This document shows, in pieces, positions 57,601 to 64,000 of a stretch of 64,000 bases of DNA. The stretch lies in assembly GCA_032207245.1 (NCBI GenBank), contig CM063506.1:35516309-35580308 (forward strand), given 5' to 3'. The notes beneath the pieces are model-generated. The model did not search any database. It saw only the letters and a program-made list of their open reading frames with translations, and had not been told where the DNA came from. Origin of the DNA: Pardosa pseudoannulata. Taxonomy: Eukaryota; Arthropoda; Arachnida; Araneae; Lycosidae. The position numbers and the translations under genes were made by a program. Position 1 is the stretch's first letter. Each line of letters begins with the position of its first letter.

Positions 57601-60600
57601 ACTCCTTTCCATTCATATTTTTGTGATCATTAGGTTTGCCTTTCCAATGCCACTGGAAGATATCCTACTGGTTATTGGAATGTTCTGTTATTTTGCTGAT
57701 AGCTAATTAGTTACTGTGGATTGCAGCTAATTGGCAAACATTTTGGATGATGTACATAACTGGCACAAATTTGGGAAAGAAAAAGATAGGGTAGTAAAGG
57801 TCCAAGAACAAGAAGGAGAGATTCTAGTCCTTAGGGAGTCTTAAGTTTTTCTAGATGTACATGTATCTATCTATCCATTCTCAATGAAGTGGCCAAATAA
57901 AAAGTAATGTTTCTCCAAAATTGAACTCTTGATTAATGTATTTAAATAAAAACATTCTAACAGTATTATAGAAAATTTGTTACCATCTAAGACTTATTCG
58001 GATATAAAGGATTTAGGTACAACACTCTTCTGCCTTTTTCTAGTTCTACAAGGAAAAATATTCTTTATTTAATAATGTATTTTCACACACATGAAAGATT
58101 TTAAATTATGTTATTACAAAACTTTAAGAAAGGCTGCAAGTGCAATATATTTAAAAAATCTTTAAAAAGATTATATTTCAAGAGTATAAAAAATTTAGGA
58201 TTATAGTTTAATTTTTTTTTTCTAGATTGTAATTTTTTGGAACATCTCTAAAATAAATAGCATTTATACGAAATTTATATTGATTATGTTTTTAAATATA
58301 TTATATCAGTTATTTACATAAATATTACTTATCAGAATTTTAAAAATAAATAAGATTTATATTTATTATATATTTAGCAGTGCAAACACAGGCTGATTTG
58401 GGGCCCTAGGATCAAGTAATAATCAAGTCTTGTTATATAACACGAGCATAGTTTCAGAAATCTATAAATGTAAATATTGTAATATTCTCCTAAATTCTAA
58501 AATACCAATTTTTCATGGACAAATTTTTGAGTTCAAGAATGGTAAAAATGTAACAGCAAGATCTTACACAGGATTAATATTTTTTAAAAAACTCAATGTT
58601 TAAATAAAAAATATTAGTTTTATTTGATATAAGTACAGATAATTAAAATTTTAGTATTCTTGAAACATAAATCTGTTATTTTTGTATTACAAATGAATTG
58701 TACTCATAGAAAATTGAGGTGACAAACAGCAGATCTATATGTTTTAATTAATAGTCTGAAAAAATAATATCTGAAAAAATATATGCCAGTTTCATTTCAT
58801 TATTTTGATGATTTGAGTTACAACTAGTCGAAAATATTTAAAATTTAGTAATTCTTTAATTAAATCAATGAAGAATTTTATTATCAAACTAGAATACATA
58901 AAATATTCATAAGAAAAAAAATTTGATGATTTAGTTTTTTTGTCAATTTAAAAAACTTATTTTAACATTATTAAATTATTATTTAGTAAAAAATTTATTT
59001 ATCAGAAGTATAAAATAAAATTTTTGAAATTATATTAAATTGATATTAAATTTCATTTTTTTTTAAAAATAAAAATTAAAAATATATTACATTTTTCTTT
59101 TATAAGTGTTTAATTTCATTTTAAATAATAATTAAATTTTTTATAAATAGCATTATATTATTTTTAAAACCTTTCATGACAGAAAATTTTTAGAATTTGT
59201 AAGAACTTCACTGTATTGTTTTGCAAAAATAACTCCTGTACCTAAACCAGTGTACTAGGTTAACTACAAGTCTTTTTCAAGTTCAAGAACTCTGAGTAGT
59301 AAAAAATAGTAAACAAACACAAGTAACAAAAGCAACAGCATCACAGAATTTAATATAAAGGAAACAAAGTCTGCACAAGATAAAATATTCAAAAGTACAG
59401 AATTAAAATCTTGATTGAAATCATACATGCTAGTTATATCATGTTATTTTCTACAAATGTCTTGTTTGTAAATTCAGAGGTGAAATTGATGTCATCCTTG
59501 AGACCATCTAAACCATGTCATGGCAAAATTAATAATCTGAAAAAATATATGAACATGAGCCATATCATTTGGTTGAGATTACTAAATACTACAAAATTAT
59601 TTAGTATTAATATTATGATAAAAGTTTAGACATCTTACATTCAATGAAAATGATATCAACATCTTATACATAATTAATATAAAATGATAAACAATTTGGT
59701 ACTTTTTACTTTAGTGAATTATTTTGTAACATAATTGTAGCAAATTAAAGAACTTAATATTTAATTTAGACATTGCAATGGCATTATTAGGCTATTTCAT
59801 TGTTATTCACAGAAACAGTTAATTTTTAGAATTATTCTACCCTTTTAAGTTCTCCTTTAAACAAGCATTTAATTTCCAGTTTTACATAGCATAATTACAA
59901 CTAAAACTGTACTCTATACAGTTATGCAACATTTGGGTCTTTTCTACAATTTGAATACCTTATCAACTTGTTAACAAGCATAAGCAAAATACAATAGCTT
60001 TTTACAAAATAGAAATAATATTTTGATAAAATGTTTAGAATTTAGTACATTTTTAAAACCTTTTCATTTTAAGAGCAGGCAAACCAAATAATAGTGAAAT
60101 ACAAAAATCTAGATATTTATCATGATTTGTTGTAAATGACTTCCTTATTTTCCCCAAAAATTTATTTTCCTTATTTATTCTCGCAAAAAATAATGTCTTT
60201 TTTTAACTACTGGAAAACAAATATGCAATTAATATCAAATAATACAACTTTAAATGTTTTTATAAGCTTAAATTTCAGTATCAAATATATTAAAAATTAC
60301 TGACAGATCTTCAAGATTAAGAATTACTTAAAGCTTATAAACAAATATCTTATTAAATAAAATAAATACTTTATATTAAATATACTCAAATCTTACAAAG
60401 TGAACAAATATTTTTAAAAATAAATCTAGATGTTCAGAGCAAAGCCACATTTTTGTGTACATTTAACCATTTTTTTTTACTTCACTTATTTGTGATTTTC
60501 TTACACATCTAAAGCATAATAAAAATTCAGCTGATTTTCTATCTATGGAAATAAACAAGATTTTCTTTTGCTACCCTATTTATATTACATAATTAAATGA

Positions 60601-61150
60601 TTCTTGTTATATATTTCAGGAAGATCAGCTACAGCTCAATGAAATAATATATACAGATGTAACATGTCTTTGCAGTCTACAGCATAAAAGATATTTAAAG
60701 GGGGAGGGAGAGAGAAGGAAAAAAATCAATTGAGATTTAATATTTCATCTCATTTGCCTGACTTTAACACTTCTTTGCTAAAATTACTAAATATATTGTA
60801 ATATTTTTATTTTAATTTCCTTCTAAATTAATGATTATTTCACTTGGATTGATACTAAAGTAATACCTCTAGTATCTTACTCTATTAAAATCCAGCTATA
60901 ATTATAGATCCTTAAATGAAATTTTTCATACATTTTGAATATACCTTCTTTTACAATAATAAATAAATCTTTTTTAATCTAATAAAGACCAATACTTTAT
61001 TGCTGCATATTATTATGAGTTAATTTTCCTATATTTTATGTCATAACAAAGCTATTTACATATTTTATCTATTTTTAGTAATAATTTTATACATTTAAGA
61101 GAATTAGTTGTTTTTTATAAAAATTTTCATTTATATTTATCTAAACTTTT
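54607..61150. other. 6.5 kb gene-poor, AT-rich stretch without transposons
   Basis: Unlike the rest of the window, no transposon ends, SINE copies or long microsatellites are recognised here. It has poly-A and poly-T runs (for example 55915-55928 and 56453-56476). One minus-strand frame at 55650-55889 is noted separately. It might be a long 3' UTR of a minus-strand gene ending near 61739 plus intergenic DNA; that is inference. Confidence 0.4.
55650..55889 (-). other. unassigned open frame of 79 codons
   Basis: The minus-strand translation has balanced composition (KEIINLWETSIPVCKIIVDG, then LFERAAKVRTKVVKNEEAL) and looks more protein-like than its neighbours. I recognise no family. It lacks convincing splice sites and a T-run lies just upstream on the coding strand. 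It may be a retrocopy fragment or chance. Confidence 0.25.
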
Positions 61151-61430
61151 TTAATATATTACAATGTCTGAACTCTTTCGAGCATGACATTGCAGTTCAA
61201 TACAGACAAGAAATTGCCCCATTAGATGGGAGATTGAAAAGGAACCCGAGGAAATAACATCCTGTAGGGCAGGACAAGAAGAAAGGTGATCTCCATGCAT
61301 TGGGGATGAAGCACAAAGAGCACAGTTTCTGTGAATTAGCAAAACCAACTTTGTACAGATGTCTGAAGAAAATCATGTCCAGTCTCAGCGGAAACAGGCA
61401 AAATAGCTCTAGCAAGGTCCACATATTTGT
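61151..61430 (-). pseudogene. frameshifted C-terminal LINE fragment
   Basis: Three minus-strand frames in succession give the end of a non-LTR retrotransposon protein: AETGHDFLQ, then HLYKVGFANSQKLCSLC, then CALCASSPMHGDHLSSCPAL with QDVIS. The pattern TGHD...HL...G....S..C.LC.....M...HL..CPAL is the usual C-terminal zinc-knuckle region of such elements. At least two frameshifts are needed, so it is dead. Composition is less AT-rich than its flanks. Confidence 0.55.
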
Positions 61431-61738
61431 CTACAAAAAAGAAGACCATTTTTTTTTTAAGCAATATTTATAATTATCATCGAGCCTTTGAACATGTCAT
61501 AGCTTAAACATTTCATTAGACACAAGCATGGGTTGGTGCAGAAAACAGCCTCTTTAGCAAGTGCCACATGCTCATTAGGACATCACAGTGTAGGGATCAT
61601 GCAGAATTACCTCCTTCCCTGATTTATCTAAACTTAGCTAAAACATTAATGATTTTTTATTACATATTTTCTTCTATTCTGTGTGTGTGTACACTTCAAT
61701 TATAAAGGTACAACATATAAGCATACTTACATTTTAAT

Positions 61739-61837
61739 CTATACTACTTGTGCATGTGCTGTCTTGCTTGATCCAGAGTATGGTGTTATGTTATGGTCCA
61801 CTATAATACCTCCATAATAAACTGAACCTCTTTTTAG
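61739..61837 (-). CDS. candidate terminal coding exon of an unrecognised gene
   Basis: On the minus strand a strong acceptor (ttttctttttttttttctaacag) is followed by 32 codons and a TAG stop, starting LKRGSVYYGGIIVDHN and ending KTAHAQVV. The other two frames hit stops early, and the residue mix is unlike the AT-rich background. A C-terminal Q-V-V resembles a class of PDZ-binding ends, though this is weak evidence. Ten bases after the stop there is a donor-like gtaagtatg, so splicing may continue in the 3' UTR. The upstream exons would lie to the right, beyond 61838; none was recognised before 64000. I do not know the gene. Confidence 0.45.
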   Translation of the reverse strand, partial: LKRGSVYYGGIIVDHNITPYSGSSKTAHAQVV

Positions 61838-63299
61838 CTGTTAGAAAAAAAAAAAAGAAAAATACATAAAATTATACATAAATAAATTATGATATAAGAT
61901 GTAGACAATAATATGTAGAGTGAAAACCAAATTTGTTTTCTTTCTATAATTTTTTTTTTTTTAATTTTAGAATCAATTTAACATTTACAGCTATATTAAA
62001 AAAATCTAATATGAACACCATCTGATTCCTTGTGCTTGTATTGATTATATGCATTTTATGATGCACTTTTTTAAACTTACTTTATCTGAATGTAAAATAC
62101 AACCTTCCAATTCTTTATTAAAAGTGGGTAGTTACTCAATTGCTAAACATTAGTTTAATAACATAAGAAAATGCAAATAATTCATAATGATATTAGAATT
62201 CTATTCAATGAGTTGTTTGTATTAGTTAAAAGAGTAGAGATCAATTACTGCCATTTGACACTGAGACTAAAATTAATATCCATTATGAAATTTTGCATTA
62301 TTACATACAAATTGCATTAAAAAAATGGAGATGCAACATATGTTAGAATTGTTCTTAATACAAAATTTCAACTTTCTGTGATGAATTGTTTTTGAGTTAT
62401 GTCTGACAATGTAATAAAAAATTACATTAAAATTTTTTGCTATACAAGGGGAGATTGCAAGCAAATTATACAGACTAGATGTTACAAAAGTAATACAAAA
62501 TTTTTTTACATTTTATGTACATTATTTTCAGTTATGAGATACATACATTTGTAAGATTTTACTTTAATACTAGTAAAATTCATTTAGAGAAGGTCAAAAG
62601 TATTAAATTTGCTTGCATGTATATTATTTTTTATACTTAAAGATGAAATCAGTATGTAATACAAGCATATTTTAAAAGTTGTAATTCATGACATATGATC
62701 ACTTTCACAAATTTTTATCATGATTTACAATACCTCCTTAACTTCATACAAATTAAAGAAAAAAAAAAATTGAAAGAATGAGCAAATTATTATTTGAACA
62801 TATTATATAATATTAAAACTTATATATAATAGTGATGTACCTAGAGAAATGAAATAAAAATACATACTATACTTAAATAAAACAGTGAAATTAATATATA
62901 TTTTTTCACAGTGCTTTTAATCTACAAAAAAATAGAGAAATTGAAATATTCTGTAAAAATATTTAACACAAAAGCATGTTTTATGTTTTGTATAAATGCC
63001 ACGATTTGAAAATCCAACACTTAAAATGATTTGTCATTTTTTTTATTCATAATAACTGTAAATATTACATATAATTTATGTAAAAAGAGAAAATGAATAT
63101 TTTGTAAAATTATATTTTATCTGAATTTACTTACAACAAATCACTATGATGCGAGCAATCCTTAAAAATTAAGACTTAAAATATTTTGACTTTTTTTATT
63201 ATATTTCACTAAATTATTATTACAATGTTTCACCTTTAAAAGAAAATTTATTTTTTCCATTAAGTATATTCAAAGATTTGGAAAAAAGAACTCACACTT
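61838..63299. other. non-coding AT-rich stretch
   Basis: If the exon at 61739-61837 is real, this is its preceding intron. No element is recognised. Confidence 0.4.
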
Positions 63300-63877
63300 T
63301 CACAGACATATTTATTGGCAACAAGTACAGCAATGTTTCAGCTATTTTTCAACATAGCCACCACCAGAATTGAGACACTTGATGTATTGTGGGATCAACT
63401 TTTGTATACCTCTGTCGTAGAACTGTGCCGCCTGTGAATGGAACCAGCCCTCCTGTCCCAGAACACTGTGCACATCCCTTTCTGTACCAACAGCATCTGT
63501 TTGAATTTGGTCCTGACCGAAGATCACTATGATGTCATCGTCATACCATAGCAGAAATGTCAGTACTGCTCCTAAGCACTGAATTTTGTGTTCAGGTGTC
63601 ATTTTTGGCTCAAAGACTTGACAGAGTTGTCGGTGAATTTCAATTGGCGGAATGCTTTGTGCATTCAAGATTACCGACTGAACCTTGCAGGTGGCAGGAG
63701 AAGGAATTGGAGGTTCCATTTCGAACCAGTGCTACTCCGCTACTTGCACGAGTCGGGACTTGTCCAGCTGGCATATGATTAATAAGTCATAGATCTGTTA
63801 CACATGCACAATTGACACGGCTAATTAAGTTTACTTTAAAGGGGAAAACATTGGGAAATTTACTTTCTGGATGCACC
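63300..63877 (-). mobile_element. internally scrambled mariner element
   Basis: The minus-strand 5' end at about 63877 reads GGTGCATCCAGAAAGTAAAT, typical of a mariner terminal repeat. No matching inverted end was found on the left, which is decayed or cut. It carries a rearranged transposase remnant. Confidence 0.6.
63342..63719 (-). pseudogene. deleted mariner transposase remnant (SETMAR-like)
   Basis: The 125-codon open frame joins separated parts of a mariner transposase. CKVQSVILNAQSIPPIEIHR followed by QLCQVF is the N-terminal HTH. EHKIQCLGAVLTFLLWYDDD corresponds to the segment before the first catalytic Asp. A piece encoding MCTVFWDRR is out of frame near 63455-63475 and is read as DVHSVLGQEG. 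The end, AAQFYDRGIQKLIPQY followed by KCLNSGGGYVEK, is the usual mariner C-terminus. The catalytic DD region is lost. The open frame is therefore a by-product of deletion, not a gene. Confidence 0.8.
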
Positions 63878-64000
63878 TTGTAATATGGATATTTTAAAGT
63901 CTTTATGTACTTGAAATAGTCTAAAGAGGAAAACAATTTATTCTCCCCAAAATTGCAGAAAATTTTATTTTTCATACACACACAGATTTCTGTACAACAA
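63878..64000. other. non-coding right edge
   Basis: AT-rich, no feature recognised. Confidence 0.4.

Overview
The window looks like arthropod nuclear DNA, most likely from a chelicerate such as a spider (an inference). It is very AT-rich, genes are split by long introns with GT/AG borders, there are long (AT)n microsatellites, and the transposon types are those common in arthropods. No bacterial or viral gene organisation is seen. Most open frames are shadows, microsatellite translations or transposon debris.

Three host loci are supported. (1) A two-exon gene for a predicted class I SAM-dependent methyltransferase lies at 15281-16279 and 19915-20148 (+, 410 aa). A diverged paralogue of its last exon lies at 1065-1307, so the window holds one and a half copies of a tandem pair. 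(2) A seven-exon amino acid transporter of the AAAP (Aa_trans) family spans 40577-54606 (+). The exons join without a phase conflict into 443 aa. (3) A short candidate terminal exon at 61739-61837 on the minus strand may be the C-terminus of a gene that continues to the right; the gene-poor, AT-rich stretch to its left could be its 3' UTR.

The rest is a dense, nested collection of mobile DNA. From left to right: a Tc1-type remnant split by a MITE (2985-3860); a MITE with 62-bp arms (4631-4794); three tandem copies of a 1.7-1.8 kb unit (5746-12835), the third interrupted by a 1.8 kb inverted-repeat element that carries a THAP zinc-finger exon; a deleted hAT (13320-13840); Helitron-like elements; two piggyBac-like MITEs sharing one TTAA inside the methyltransferase intron; a pair of hAT copies in opposite orientations (23968-24765 and 38986-39812); a stack of pogo/Tigger-like ends with a SINE inside; and an apparently complete hAT with an intact 618-aa transposase (30142-32758), which sits inside an older Helitron-like repeat. 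Further right are LINE fragments, a candidate LTR, a Tc1 element with two stop codons, a solo LTR, a hAT MITE, SINE copies with target duplications, and a scrambled mariner at the right end.

The most informative parts are the nested insertions, where exact target-site duplications give element borders and relative ages. The items least explained by known families are the THAP-bearing element, the tandem methyltransferase pair with its acidic N-terminal tail, the 1.7-1.8 kb tandem unit and the small 61.8 kb exon.
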